Part shown: piece after piece, positions 6,109-15,313 of the stretch | How positions within the stretch are numbered: the stretch's first letter is position 1 | How the letters are laid out: each line of letters opens with the position of its first letter | Source: Geoglobus sp. UBA235 | GTDB taxonomy: Archaea; Halobacteriota; Archaeoglobi; Archaeoglobales; Archaeoglobaceae | Reading direction: 5' to 3' | Assembly: GCA_002494725.1 (NCBI GenBank) | Contig: DACG01000010.1 | Coordinates: 1-64,000 of the forward strand | Length of the DNA stretch: 64,000 nucleotides | Program-made: the position numbers and the translations under genes | The notes under the pieces: generated by a model | The model's database searches: none | What the model was told of the DNA's origin: nothing | Seen by the model: the letters and a program-made list of their open reading frames with translations, nothing else

Positions 6109-8103
6109 TCAAGCCTCGGTCTTCTTCTCCTTCTCTTTCCACTCAAGATAACCACAGTAAGGACAGAATGTCCAGGATTTTCCCCTGCTTGGTCTCAGTC
6201 TGAGAACTGAAAAACCGTGTTCCTTGCACTTTTTGGCAGTTATCTCAAGCCTCCCTTTCTGTGGGAGAGGAATCGAGAATCTGCAATCTGGATATCCTGA
6301 GCATCCTATGAACCTGCCCTTGACCTTCCTTATAAGCAGATCCCTCCCGCACTCAGGACACCTGCCAACAACACTGTCCTTTCTTATCCCCTCGATTATC
6401 CTTCTCCCAAGCTCCTCTCTGTTGGCTGTTTCCAGAACTCTGCTCAAAAAGTCCCTGCTTTCCTCCACAACTCTCTCCTGCTTCAGCTTCCCCTCCTCAA
6501 TTCTGTCCATGTCCTCTTCAAGCTTTGCCGTCATATCGGGCAGTGTTATCACTTCTGCCTCACTTTTCAGGGCATCAATGACAGCAAACGCCACCTCTGT
6601 TGGTTTCAGTGGATTTCCCCTGACATATCCCCGTGTGTAGAGCTTTTTCAGGATCTCATGCCTCGTTGATTTTGTTCCGAGATTGTACTTCTCCATCAGC
6701 TTGATGATGGAGCTCATGGTGTATCTTGATGGCGGTTTTGTCTGCTTCTCCTCTAATTTCTTTGAAAGAACTCTGAGAATCTCTCCCTCTTTAAGCTCAG
6801 GAAGGTGGGTCTCTTCAGTCTTCACGTAAGTGTAAACTTGTCTCCATCCAGCTTTCAAAAGCTTCTTTCCGTTAGCCCTGAATATCTCTCCGTTTGCATC
6901 AATCTCAGCATTTCTGACTGCCCAGAGAGCATCTGGAGAGAGGGTAGCAAGAAATCTTCTAACAACAAGCTCGTAAATTCTCCATTCATCTTTTGAGAGC
7001 TCGCTTTTCCTGGCAATGCCTACTGGATGAATGGGTGGATGATCTTTTGTCTCTTTCCTCCCCCTCGATGGCTTCATGTGGCTGAGAGCTATCTCTGCCT
7101 CTTTTGCAAATTCACTGTTCAGAAACTTTTTCACTATGGCCTTGAGATTTATGGACGCTGGATATACTGTGTTGTCAGTCCTTGGATATGAGATGAGTCC
7201 TGCCATGTACAGGTTCTCGGCTATGTTCATTGCCCTGTCTGGAGGCATGAACTTTCCTGCTTCCCTCAAAAACTCTGTTGTGTTGAATGGAGTGGGTTTT
7301 GCCTCCTTGACATTCTTCTCAACAAATTTTCTGACCACAGCTGTTTCCCCAATTCTGGAGAATGCCTTTTCGGCCTCCTCTTTTTTCAAAAATCTCTTTT
7401 CATGCTTTGCAGAAAACTTTTCAGAATTGCTGAAAACAGCTGTTATCTCCCAGTAGGGAGTTGGAATGAATTCTCTGATCTCCTTCTCCCTGTCAACTAT
7501 GAATCTCAGTGTTGGAGACTGCACTCTCCCAACACTCAGAAAATTTTTCCCCATTCTGCCTGAAGATAGGGAAATGAGCCTTGTGAGCACAGCTCCCCAC
7601 ATCAGGTCGACAATCTGCCTTGTTTCTGCGGCTTTTGCGAGATTGTAATTAAGTTCTGCCCTATTGCTGAATGCCTTCCTGATCTCATCCGGAGTTATTG
7701 CCGAGTATTTGGCTCTGTCTGCCCTTATATCTGGCCTTACCTTTCTGATGATCTCCAGAGCCTCATACCCTATGAGTTCTCCCTCCCTGTCATAGTCTGT
7801 GGCAATTGTTACAAGATCCGCCTTTTCTGCAAGCTTCTCAATGGCATCTGCAATCTTTTTCTCCTTTATTTTTTTTACAAGATCTGCCTGCAAAAGGCTT
7901 TCAATTGGAATTTTTGTCCAGTTGTTGTACTCAGCAGGATAATCAACCTCAACTATGTGTCCTTTCAGCCCAATAACTGCCTTTTCACCATCGGATGAAA
8001 GGTAAACATTAATTCCATTAATTTTCTCATTTTTATACTTTCCAAACAGAATTCCGGCAATTCTCCTTGCCGTGTTATCTTTCTCTGTTATTATGAGCCA
8101 CAT
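6109..8103 (-). CDS. topA: DNA topoisomerase I (type IA)
   Basis: 664 residues. Toprim acidic motif DYDREGE at 103-109, active-site tyrosine Y306 in SYPRTDNT, then the clamp domain (HPVG) and two C-terminal zinc elements (CPEC...CSGYPDC and a second ending CPYCGYLEW). It relaxes negatively supercoiled DNA by nicking one strand through a 5'-phosphotyrosine. It overlaps the upstream CYTH gene by 29 bases on the same strand and converges with ribA with a 3-base gap. Confidence 0.93.
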   Translation of the reverse strand: MWLIITEKDNTARRIAGILFGKYKNEKINGINVYLSSDGEKAVIGLKGHIVEVDYPAEYNNWTKIPIESLLQADLVKKIKEKKIADAIEKLAEKADLVTIATDYDREGELIGYEALEIIRKVRPDIRADRAKYSAITPDEIRKAFSNRAELNYNLAKAAETRQIVDLMWGAVLTRLISLSSGRMGKNFLSVGRVQSPTLRFIVDREKEIREFIPTPYWEITAVFSNSEKFSAKHEKRFLKKEEAEKAFSRIGETAVVRKFVEKNVKEAKPTPFNTTEFLREAGKFMPPDRAMNIAENLYMAGLISYPRTDNTVYPASINLKAIVKKFLNSEFAKEAEIALSHMKPSRGRKETKDHPPIHPVGIARKSELSKDEWRIYELVVRRFLATLSPDALWAVRNAEIDANGEIFRANGKKLLKAGWRQVYTYVKTEETHLPELKEGEILRVLSKKLEEKQTKPPSRYTMSSIIKLMEKYNLGTKSTRHEILKKLYTRGYVRGNPLKPTEVAFAVIDALKSEAEVITLPDMTAKLEEDMDRIEEGKLKQERVVEESRDFLSRVLETANREELGRRIIEGIRKDSVVGRCPECGRDLLIRKVKGRFIGCSGYPDCRFSIPLPQKGRLEITAKKCKEHGFSVLRLRPSRGKSWTFCPYCGYLEWKEKEKKTEA

Positions 8104-8611
8104 CCAGTATCATCTCGAGGTAGGATTTTCTTATGCTTTTCTCCGCTTCAAACCCCAGCATCTCAGCATATTCAAATATTTTTTTCTTTGCTTCATTCAG
8201 ATTCCCGCTCTCGATCTCAAGCTCCACAAAACTCCCAAGTTCCTCAATCCAGTCCAGACAGATTATGATCTCACCTCTCCTGTAAATCCTCCTTCTCTTT
8301 GCAACCCTTCCCGCAACTCTGAATCCGAGCCTCACCAGAATCTCCTTCGTCTTCTCAAAATCGTCAATTCCAACTTTAATCTCATCTCTTGTTTTCGTCT
8401 CATAATCAATTTTCGCCCCCTTGTAAGTCAACGTGAATCCATCCGAATCTTTTCTGATCCTCAGAGCCTCATCCGTCTCGGCAAAATTTCTGCATGGATG
8501 GTTGAAGTAAACATCATACTCAAACTTTTCCACAACAAATTCTGCAGTTTCGGAGATTTTTCTTTCAATTTCTTCCAGATCGGTAACCCTGAATTTAACC
8601 TCAACCTCCAT
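8075..8611 (-). CDS. CYTH-domain protein (CyaB/thiamine-triphosphatase type)
   Basis: 178 residues. It begins with the CYTH signature E-x-E-x-K (MEVEVKF) and carries the alternating Arg/Lys/Glu strands of the triphosphate tunnel (LRIRKD, LTYKG, KRRRIYRR, LDWIEELGSFVELEIE). Members hydrolyse or cyclise triphosphates; archaeal ones are often annotated class IV adenylate cyclase, but triphosphatase activity is as likely. TATA-like ATTATAAAG near 8636 on the minus strand is 25 bases from the ATG, suggesting a leaderless start. Upstream of and overlapping topA. Confidence 0.82.
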   Translation of the reverse strand: MEVEVKFRVTDLEEIERKISETAEFVVEKFEYDVYFNHPCRNFAETDEALRIRKDSDGFTLTYKGAKIDYETKTRDEIKVGIDDFEKTKEILVRLGFRVAGRVAKRRRIYRRGEIIICLDWIEELGSFVELEIESGNLNEAKKKIFEYAEMLGFEAEKSIRKSYLEMILDVAHNNRER

Positions 8612-8695
8612 ATCACTGTTTTTTGCAGAGCATTATAAAGTTTTTAAGCATACATTTTTAAATCCTGAAAAACTCTGCTGACAGAGGTGATCAGG

Positions 8696-9460
8696 ATGAT
8701 CAAGAAGGGTGATTTTATCAGAATCAGTTACATCGCAAAGCTCGAGGACGGGACTGTGATTGACTCCACAGACGAGAGTGTGGCGAGAGAGCATGGAGTT
8801 TACGAGGAAGGAGCGAGATATGGAGACATAGTGGTTGTTGTTGGGGAGGGTCACGTGCTCAGGGGACTTGATGAGGATCTTGAGGGCAAGGAAGTTGGCT
8901 ACAGGGGAAGCGTTGAGGTTCCGCCTGAGAAGGCATTTGGGGAGTATGATGAAAATAACAAGGAAGTGATCTCGATAACAAAATTCAATGAAAAGCCCAT
9001 GCCGGGACAGAGAGTGAAAGTGGGAGAAAAAACTGGAATAGTTGAGAAGGTCATTGGAAGGAGAGCAGTCGTTGATTTCAATCATCCGCTTGCAGGGAAA
9101 AAAATCATCTTCGATTACGAGATAAAAGAGATGATCGAGGATCCCAAGGAGAAGATAAAGTATCTCTTCCTGATATACACCGGAAGAGAGCTTGTTCCGA
9201 AAATAAGGGCAGGGAAGGTTACAGTTGAGGTGCCGAGAGATGCAAGCTTCAACCAGTTCTTCCTGCTTGGCAAATACACGGTTGTTGATCAGATATTCAA
9301 GCACATGGATGACGTGAAGGAGGTTGTTTTCACTGAAAAATTTGTTAGGTCGGGAGAGGAGGAAAAAGAGGAGAAAGAAAGGTCAAAGGGTAAGAAGGGA
9401 AAAGGTAAGAAAAAGAGGGGCGAGAAAGCTGGGGAAACAGAAATGAAAGAGGAAAGCTGA
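8696..9460 (+). CDS. long-type FKBP peptidyl-prolyl isomerase/chaperone
   Basis: About 254 residues. The N-terminal FKBP fold contains an insert-in-flap region (DGTVIDST... GLDEDLEGKEVG... VPPEKAFGEYD), like SlyD and archaeal 26-30 kDa FKBPs, followed by a further domain. The last ~35 residues are almost all Lys, Glu and Gly, a disordered charged tail. It would speed proline isomerisation and prevent aggregation in the cytoplasm. ATG 8696 is chosen over GTG 8687 because GAGGTGAT (8684-8691) is placed correctly only for the ATG. Confidence 0.88.
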   Translation: MIKKGDFIRISYIAKLEDGTVIDSTDESVAREHGVYEEGARYGDIVVVVGEGHVLRGLDEDLEGKEVGYRGSVEVPPEKAFGEYDENNKEVISITKFNEKPMPGQRVKVGEKTGIVEKVIGRRAVVDFNHPLAGKKIIFDYEIKEMIEDPKEKIKYLFLIYTGRELVPKIRAGKVTVEVPRDASFNQFFLLGKYTVVDQIFKHMDDVKEVVFTEKFVRSGEEEKEEKERSKGKKGKGKKKRGEKAGETEMKEES

Positions 9461-9853
9461 TCCATTTTTCAAATTCTTTTGAAGTCTGATTTTAATCTTG
9501 CCGAAATGTTTAAGCAAGATATCAAAGAGATCACTAAGAAGAAAGCTCAGAAAACTCTGAAAATCCACAAGGAAAACTTTTATGAACCACAGAATCGATC
9601 AGGCAATTCAGCTTTAAAAGTACGAGATTGCAGCTGGAGATATCTTAGGGCTGAAGAAGATACGGGAGCCCTATCTCAGCGAAGAAGTCAGATAAATGTT
9701 CTTGGAAGAATCGACGACAGATACATCAAAATCGCTGATGTGAAATTTCGAGAGTATGTCGTAAAGTAAGCACCTGATTCTTTGAATTACAGCAATACAA
9801 GTGTTTCAACCTTCACAGAAAATTTGATACTCAATATTTTTAAAGAGATCAAT
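9461..9853 (+). other. stretch with broken reading frames, possible gene remnant
   Basis: About 390 bases without a convincing gene. One frame is open from 9479 to 9769 (no good start; ATG at 9506) with Lys-rich, low-complexity composition. A second frame has ATG at 9582 and runs to 9740 with two in-frame TAA codons (9615-9617, 9693-9695); between them it gives a plausible helical sequence (KYEIAAGDILGLKKIREPYL). The end of the first frame (YIKIADVKFREYVVK) also looks protein-like. This pattern suggests a small gene broken by stops and frameshifts. I cannot name the family. Confidence 0.35.
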
Positions 9854-10957
9854 GTGAAAACAGACTTCTACCTCACATGCACTCCGGGACTGGAATTCAT
9901 GAGCTCACGGGAAGTGGAGCACCTCAAAATAGGCTATAGTATTGAGGAAAAATCAGGAAAAGGCAGGGTATTTTTCAGATCAGAATACAGCAAGATACCT
10001 GAAATGCACTGCGTTTTAAGAACTGCTGAGAGAATTGTTCTTCTTCTGGAAAGGTGTACGGTTAATGGGCTGGATGAGATTTATAGAGTCGTTAAAAAAC
10101 TGGATTTCTCTTTCATCGAGCCAGAATGGAGCTTTGCAGTCAGATCAACAAGGGCTGGAAATCATGACTTCACATCCATAGACATCGGCAGGGTTGCTGG
10201 AAAAGCTGTGATAGACAGCTACATGGAATCAAGAGGTGTCAGGCTCAGGGTTAATCTTGATGAGCCTGACGTGATAGTGAGGTGTGATCTCATTGGAAAT
10301 GACTTCATGGTGGGAATAGACATGACAGGAGACGAGGGTTTGCACAGAAGGAGATATCGGGTTTACCAGCATCCAGCCCCTCTCAATCCAGTCATCGCTG
10401 CATCCCTCGTTTATCTCTCAGAATGGTATCACAAAAACACCCTGCTTGACCCCTTCTGCGGGAGCGGAACAATACTGTTCGAGGCTGGAATGATGGCCAG
10501 AAACATTCCGATATGCAGATTCAGGAAAGATTTTGCCTTCACCAGATTCTTCAGCAAAGTTCCAGAAACAAGAGAAAACAGAGTTAATCTCAAACTGTAT
10601 GGTGTTGAAAGATTTAGAAAGCATGTGGAGGGGGCGAGAATTATTGCCAAACACGTCCACATTTATCCAAAATTTCTTGAAGGTTACGCTGAAAGGATCA
10701 ACGAGTATTTTGATGAAATAGATTTCATAATCACAAACCCTCCTTATGGATTCAGGATTGGAAAAAAGAAGGTTATTGAGGACCTTTACAGCTCATTTCT
10801 GAAATCGACATCCGAGATTTTGAAGAAAAAGCTCGTTCTGATCACAGCAGAGAGAAATGTGTTTGAAAAATATGCCAGAGAATATTTCGAAGATTTTCAG
10901 AGATATGATGTCAGATATGGAGGTTTGATAACTGGAGTTTACGTCATTGAAGCCTGA
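9854..10957 (+). CDS. THUMP-domain tRNA (guanine-N2) methyltransferase, Trm14-like
   Basis: About 367 residues from GTG 9854 (the frame is open to TTG 9782). N-terminal THUMP-type RNA-binding region (FYLTCTPGLEF... RVFFRS), then a Rossmann methyltransferase with motif I DPFCGSGTILFEA and the N2-guanine signature NPPYGFRIG. Homologues methylate G6 (Trm14) or G10 of tRNA; RRRYRVYQHPAPL before motif I fits this family. The exact target base is inference. The start is uncertain: AT-rich elements at 9819-9843 do not settle it. Confidence 0.82.
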   Translation: MKTDFYLTCTPGLEFMSSREVEHLKIGYSIEEKSGKGRVFFRSEYSKIPEMHCVLRTAERIVLLLERCTVNGLDEIYRVVKKLDFSFIEPEWSFAVRSTRAGNHDFTSIDIGRVAGKAVIDSYMESRGVRLRVNLDEPDVIVRCDLIGNDFMVGIDMTGDEGLHRRRYRVYQHPAPLNPVIAASLVYLSEWYHKNTLLDPFCGSGTILFEAGMMARNIPICRFRKDFAFTRFFSKVPETRENRVNLKLYGVERFRKHVEGARIIAKHVHIYPKFLEGYAERINEYFDEIDFIITNPPYGFRIGKKKVIEDLYSSFLKSTSEILKKKLVLITAERNVFEKYAREYFEDFQRYDVRYGGLITGVYVIEA

Positions 10958-11651
10958 TCCTTTCAACGTTTAGCAGCATAAAATATGGTACAGAAAACAT
11001 CGCTGAGGGAATTGCTGAGAGAAGATATCTTATCAAAAAGCCTGCGGTGAGATTGTAACCTTTACGGCTGAACTCTGTCGTAATGAAATCCCCATAATGG
11101 AGGAAAAAAGGTGTGATAAGTGCAGATAACATGAGAAGGATCAATCCGAGCAGAATATCACCGTATGATACCGTATAAAGATTGGGAGGTCTCAAAATTT
11201 CATAAATCACCCTTAAAACTGCAAGCAAAATAAAGGCTGTTACATTAAGAAAGGCAAAAGCAATCACTGACTCTTCATTCATCACATTACCGGAAATGAA
11301 ATTCAAAAACAGAACAATGGCTGTGGGGAGGAAAAACATTATCACTGGCGATATAAAAACAGGAAAGACTGCTCTTCTGGCAATCATATGCCAGAAGTTT
11401 CTGTAATCTCTTCCAAACAAGGGAAAAAGCAGGACACTAGCCCCTGTGTGACTCATGGAATTCATCAGAAATGAAAGTGCTATCGAGAGTTTTCGAAACT
11501 CTTTTAGCCCGTAAAAGCTTCCAACAAGGATGATTAATGAAAAGATTGGGATAAAGATGCCCAGATACTTTATCACCCCTTTTGATACCTTCACTGCAAT
11601 TGATTTGAGATATAGGTGAATAAGAACTTTACTGAAAAACAATTTTACCAC
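10944..11651 (-). CDS. integral membrane protein, unknown function
   Basis: About 235 residues with roughly five or six hydrophobic segments (e.g. YLGIFIPIFSLIILVG, FPVFISPVIMFFLPTAIVLF, ILLGLILLMLSALITPFF). No recognisable family motif. Its 3' end overlaps the convergent methyltransferase gene by 14 bases. GTG 11651 is chosen because it lies about 25 bases from the AT-rich element at 11668-11680; the frame extends to TTG 11663. Confidence 0.6.
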   Translation of the reverse strand: MVKLFFSKVLIHLYLKSIAVKVSKGVIKYLGIFIPIFSLIILVGSFYGLKEFRKLSIALSFLMNSMSHTGASVLLFPLFGRDYRNFWHMIARRAVFPVFISPVIMFFLPTAIVLFLNFISGNVMNEESVIAFAFLNVTAFILLAVLRVIYEILRPPNLYTVSYGDILLGLILLMLSALITPFFLHYGDFITTEFSRKGYNLTAGFLIRYLLSAIPSAMFSVPYFMLLNVERIRLQ

Positions 11652-11667
11652 AAAGCAGGACAAAAAA

Positions 11668-11680
11668 ATTAAATATTTTG
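11668..11680. promoter_or_regulatory. AT-rich promoter element between the membrane protein gene and rps17e
   Basis: AATTAAATATTTTG contains the palindrome AAATATTT (11671-11678). On the plus strand it would start rps17e transcription near 11700, leaving a short leader with GGTGGTGAT (11700-11708) before ATG 11711. On the minus strand it is about 25 bases from GTG 11651. Confidence 0.5.
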
Positions 11681-11710
11681 GGGTAATTCCCGAAAGCAGG
11701 TGGTGATAGC

Positions 11711-11908
11711 ATGGGGACTGTAAAACCAGCTTACATCAAAAACATAGCAATTGAACTCCTGAAAAAGTATCCAGAGGCATTTACAAACAATTTCGATGAA
11801 AACAAGAAGCTTGTTGAAGAGCTGACAAACATAAGAAGCAAGATTGTAAGAAACAGGGTCGCAGGATACATAACCAGAAAGGTAAACAGGGGATGGAAGA
11901 ATGTTTGA
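11711..11908 (+). CDS. rps17e: 30S ribosomal protein S17e
   Basis: 65 residues, the short archaeal form of eukaryotic S17. Family features: N-terminal MGTVKPAYIKNIAIELL and the RNRVAGYITRKV segment that contacts 16S rRNA. Strong ribosome binding site. Its last 8 bases overlap the dapA start, so the two are translationally coupled, an S17e-lysine biosynthesis pairing. Confidence 0.95.
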   Translation: MGTVKPAYIKNIAIELLKKYPEAFTNNFDENKKLVEELTNIRSKIVRNRVAGYITRKVNRGWKNV

Positions 11909-12767
11909 GGGCATAATCCCAGCCCTCGTTACGCCCTTTAAGGAGAACTTCGATGTTGATTTTGAGGGTATTGCAAGGAATCTCGATTACCTTGAAAGGC
12001 ATGTGAATGCACTCGTTCCAGCGGGAACAACAGGAGAGGCGGCAACGCTGAGCTATGAAGAGCACATTGAAGTTGTAAGGTACGTTTGTGAGACATCAAA
12101 GAAGCCCGTTATTGCCGGAGCAGGATCAAACTCCACAAGAGAGGCTTTGTACCTTGCAAAAGAAGTTGAAAAGGCCGGAGCAGATGCAGCGATGTTTGTA
12201 ACACCCTACTACAACAAGCCCAATCCGGATGGGCTTGTGCAGCACTATTCAGAGATATCTAAGGAGATCTCGATACCCATCATAGTTTACAATGTCCCAA
12301 GCAGAACTGGAATAAATACAACTCCTGAAACAGTTAAAAGACTTGCAGAAATTGATGGGGTTGCCGGAATAAAGGAGGCAAGCGGAAATCTCAAGCAGGT
12401 TGCTGAAATAATAAGGACTACTCCTGAAGACTTCATTCTTCTCTCAGGTGAGGATTTCCTGACTTTGCCTGTTCTTCTTCTTGGAGGAAAGGGTGTTATA
12501 AGTGTTGCAGCAAATGTAGCTCCTCAGATAATGCAGGAGATGTATCAGGCATTCCAGAATGGAGATGTTGAAAAGGCGAAAGAGCTTCATTACAGGCTCA
12601 TGCCCCTCTACGATGCTCTTTTCATAGACACCAATCCAATCCCAGTTAAAAAAGCTCTTGAGCTTATGGGGCTTGCAGCTGGGAAGCCAAGGCTGCCACT
12701 TGTTGAGCTGAATGATCAGAAAACAGAGAGGCTTAAAGCAGTTCTCAGGGAACTTGAGCTGATTTAG
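11901..12767 (+). CDS. dapA: 4-hydroxy-tetrahydrodipicolinate synthase
   Basis: 288-residue class I aldolase of usual length. Seen: GTTGE (42-46), YYNKP (103-107), Y130 in IVYNVPSRTG, and the Schiff-base lysine K158 in AGIKEASGN. It condenses pyruvate with aspartate semialdehyde in the diaminopimelate/lysine pathway; dapB lies about 900 bases downstream on the same strand. Starts inside rps17e and ends 4 bases into a convergent hemerythrin gene. Confidence 0.94.
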   Translation: MFEGIIPALVTPFKENFDVDFEGIARNLDYLERHVNALVPAGTTGEAATLSYEEHIEVVRYVCETSKKPVIAGAGSNSTREALYLAKEVEKAGADAAMFVTPYYNKPNPDGLVQHYSEISKEISIPIIVYNVPSRTGINTTPETVKRLAEIDGVAGIKEASGNLKQVAEIIRTTPEDFILLSGEDFLTLPVLLLGGKGVISVAANVAPQIMQEMYQAFQNGDVEKAKELHYRLMPLYDALFIDTNPIPVKKALELMGLAAGKPRLPLVELNDQKTERLKAVLRELELI

Positions 12768-13519
12768 GTCTTTTGCTGATCTTCACCCTTTTTAATTCTG
12801 AACGCATAAACTCCCTTCCTTTTCATCTCCTCAATCTCAAACCCCTCAAGTCTCTTTTCAAGCTCTTCACTTTTCTCATCATACATCACAGTCAGAGTGG
12901 CATTTTCGGGCATTAGATCAGCCAGCCTGAAAACAAAATCGTCTCTATCCTCCTTAGGCACTGCCCTTGCCTCGACAATTGCGTTTCCAGTTTTTGAAAG
13001 TATTTCAACAAAGATCTCATCTGCAAGCCTTTTCATCTCATCGATTGTTCCAAGCCTCTCATCAACCCTCATGAAATCACTGATGAGTTCATTTTTTTCC
13101 TCCCCGGTGAAAACGTTATCCAAGCCAGGGAAGAGCGAGTGATTCTCCTTGTCTATGTGATCCGGAATGAAATTTGCCCATTCTCTGAGGCTGACAATTG
13201 CATTACCAATATCTCCTTTCTCGAGAGATTCAATTGCCTCTCTCACCCTTGACCTTGTCATCTCATGCTCCCTTTCCATTGCTTCAATTGGCGAGATGTC
13301 AATTCTCTTTCCCCTGACTTTATCAAAAACAACCTTCTCTTCTTTCTCGTGATGGTACCGATCTGCAAACTTCCTTATGAATTTAACAGCCTTTTTGAGG
13401 GTTTCAGGGTCAATATCATGGCTCACCCTCATTGCAGACAGAGCTGAGGCTACCTGAAGAATCGGATAGTGTTCCACAGTCATTATTCTGAACGGATTTC
13501 TTTCTGTCAAGCCAACCAC
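12764..13519 (-). CDS. hemerythrin HHE-domain protein with C-terminal DUF2249-like domain
   Basis: 251 residues. The N-terminal four-helix bundle carries hemerythrin-type ligands (EHYPIL near 16, YHHEKEE near 55-61, EREHEM near 83-88, HIDKENHSLFP near 124-134), expected to hold a di-iron centre that binds O2, NO or iron. The C-terminal ~80 residues resemble DUF2249 (EARAVPKEDR... ENATLTVMYDEK). In an anaerobe a role in oxygen or nitrosative sensing or iron handling is likely. Sits between dapA and dapB on the opposite strand, so probably separately transcribed. Confidence 0.8.
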   Translation of the reverse strand: MVGLTERNPFRIMTVEHYPILQVASALSAMRVSHDIDPETLKKAVKFIRKFADRYHHEKEEKVVFDKVRGKRIDISPIEAMEREHEMTRSRVREAIESLEKGDIGNAIVSLREWANFIPDHIDKENHSLFPGLDNVFTGEEKNELISDFMRVDERLGTIDEMKRLADEIFVEILSKTGNAIVEARAVPKEDRDDFVFRLADLMPENATLTVMYDEKSEELEKRLEGFEIEEMKRKGVYAFRIKKGEDQQKT

Positions 13520-13668
13520 CCTTTAAAGAATGAGGTGACTGTAAATTTATAAATGCTTCTGAATATTTTAATGTAGCTCAAGATGGAAAACAGAATTTTC
13601 CGTATGAGTTGCCGAAGTGTAGTCTGTTCAACAAAACCTTTTTCTAATTCGTAGGTCCATAAAAAATC

Positions 13669-14439
13669 ATGAAGATCGCTGTTCACGGTGCGGCCGGCAG
13701 GATGGGGAGGCTTGTTGTGAAGAACGCTGTGGAGGATGATCTGGAGATCGTTCAGGCGTTTGACGTTTTGAGGGTTGGAGAAGATGCAGGAGAGGTTGCA
13801 GGAGTTGGGAAACTTGGTGTTGCTATCTCAGACGACGTAGAAGCTATTTCTTGTGATGTTGTTGTGGACTTCTCCATTCCTTCAGCTACGATGAAGCTCC
13901 TTGAGGTATGCTCTAAAAAGGGCGTCAAAGCTGTTGTTGGAACTACTGGTTTCTCTGATGAGCAGAAAAAGAAAATAAGAGAGTTTGCAAAAAACACCCC
14001 TATCGTTCTCTCTCCAAATTTCAGTGTAGGAGTGAATATATTCTGGAAAGCCTTAGAAATGCTGGCGGAAAAGCTCTCAGATTACGACATGGAAATTGTG
14101 GAAATTCACCACCGATTTAAGAGAGATGCCCCAAGCGGTACAGCTCTAAGAGCTGGAGAAATTTTAAAAGAGGAATCCAGAAAAAGTCTCCGCTTTATAT
14201 TTGGGAGAGAAGGAGAGGCTACGAGACAGGATGATGAGATTGGTATATTTGCAATTAGAGGAGGAGATGTTGTTGGAGAGCATACGGTTTTCTTCATCGG
14301 ATTTGGAGAAAGAATCGAACTCACACACAGAGCCTGGAACAGAGAGGCTTTTTCGAGAGGGGCCATCAGGGCTGCCAGGTGGATAGCAGGAGTTGACAGA
14401 CCTGGCCTCTACTCAATGAACGATGTCCTCGGCATATAA
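13669..14439 (+). CDS. dapB: 4-hydroxy-tetrahydrodipicolinate reductase
   Basis: 256 residues. N-terminal dinucleotide fold GAAGRMG (8-14), GTTGF substrate loop, and the catalytic E-I-HH-RF-K-RDAPSGTA block. It reduces the DapA product with NAD(P)H. The gap upstream (13520-13668) holds no gene; the promoter is not obvious. Confidence 0.94.
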   Translation: MKIAVHGAAGRMGRLVVKNAVEDDLEIVQAFDVLRVGEDAGEVAGVGKLGVAISDDVEAISCDVVVDFSIPSATMKLLEVCSKKGVKAVVGTTGFSDEQKKKIREFAKNTPIVLSPNFSVGVNIFWKALEMLAEKLSDYDMEIVEIHHRFKRDAPSGTALRAGEILKEESRKSLRFIFGREGEATRQDDEIGIFAIRGGDVVGEHTVFFIGFGERIELTHRAWNREAFSRGAIRAARWIAGVDRPGLYSMNDVLGI

Positions 14440-14480
14440 TTTCGAAGCATTTATTTTTTGTTCCTGACAATTACAAGGGG

Positions 14481-15308
14481 ATGGGCATGGTGTCATTTGA
14501 GGAAGTTGTTTCCACCGTAGTTGAGCTATTCAGGAAAGCCGAGACCGAGTTGCCTGAGGATGTTTTGAAGGCCCTGAAGAGAGCGTATAACAGAGAGGAG
14601 AATGAGGTGGCAAGGAACACACTGAGAGCGATAATCCAGAACGTCGAAGCCTCGAGGAAGCTGAGGGTGCCGATGTGCCAGGACACGGGTCTGCCCATAA
14701 TATTCGTGGAGATTGGACAGGAGCTCTGCTTGAATTTCAACCTGAGAGATGCCATAGTTGAGGGGGTTAAAAGAGCGACGAAGGAAGTGCCTCTAAGACC
14801 AAACGCCGTGCATCCGCTGACGAGAGAAAATCCGGGGACAAATGTGGGTATGCACGTGCCCGTGGTGACAACTGAAATAATTGAGGGTGACAAGCTGAAA
14901 CTCACTGTGATGCCCAAGGGAGCGGGAAGTGAGAACGTCTCCGCCCTGAGGATGCTGCTACCAAGCCAAGCCGGAGACGTTGAGAGGTTCGTACTTGAAG
15001 TGGTAAAGGGTGCAGGTGGAAAACCCTGTCCGCCAATAGTTGTTGGGGTCGGAATTGGCTCCACATTTGACGGAGCGGCTAAGCTTGCCAAAAAGGCTCT
15101 GCTCAGGAACATGACGGAGATGGACGAGTTCGAACTGGGCCTCCTTGAAAAGGTCAACAGCCTCGGTATAGGGCCCGGAGGGCTCGGAGGGGACACCACA
15201 GCACTGGCAGTTCTCGTCGAGATGGGGCACTGCCACACAGCATCGCTGCCGGTGGCTGTCAACATCCAGTGCTGGGCCAACAGAAGAGCCTCAGCCATAC
15301 TGAGGTGA
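14481..15308 (+). CDS. fumA: class I fumarate hydratase, alpha subunit
   Basis: 275 residues, corresponding to the N-terminal half of bacterial class I fumarase. Cluster cysteine C66 in PMCQDTG; others in GGKPCPP and GHCHTA match the usual three-ligand [4Fe-4S] site, where iron activates the substrate. It interconverts fumarate and malate. TATA-like CATTTATTTTTTG (14449-14460) is upstream; ATG 14487 is an alternative start. Its TGA overlaps the first possible ATG of the beta subunit. Base composition is richer in G+C than neighbouring genes. Confidence 0.92.
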   Translation: MGMVSFEEVVSTVVELFRKAETELPEDVLKALKRAYNREENEVARNTLRAIIQNVEASRKLRVPMCQDTGLPIIFVEIGQELCLNFNLRDAIVEGVKRATKEVPLRPNAVHPLTRENPGTNVGMHVPVVTTEIIEGDKLKLTVMPKGAGSENVSALRMLLPSQAGDVERFVLEVVKGAGGKPCPPIVVGVGIGSTFDGAAKLAKKALLRNMTEMDEFELGLLEKVNSLGIGPGGLGGDTTALAVLVEMGHCHTASLPVAVNIQCWANRRASAILR

Positions 15309-15313
15309 TGCCC

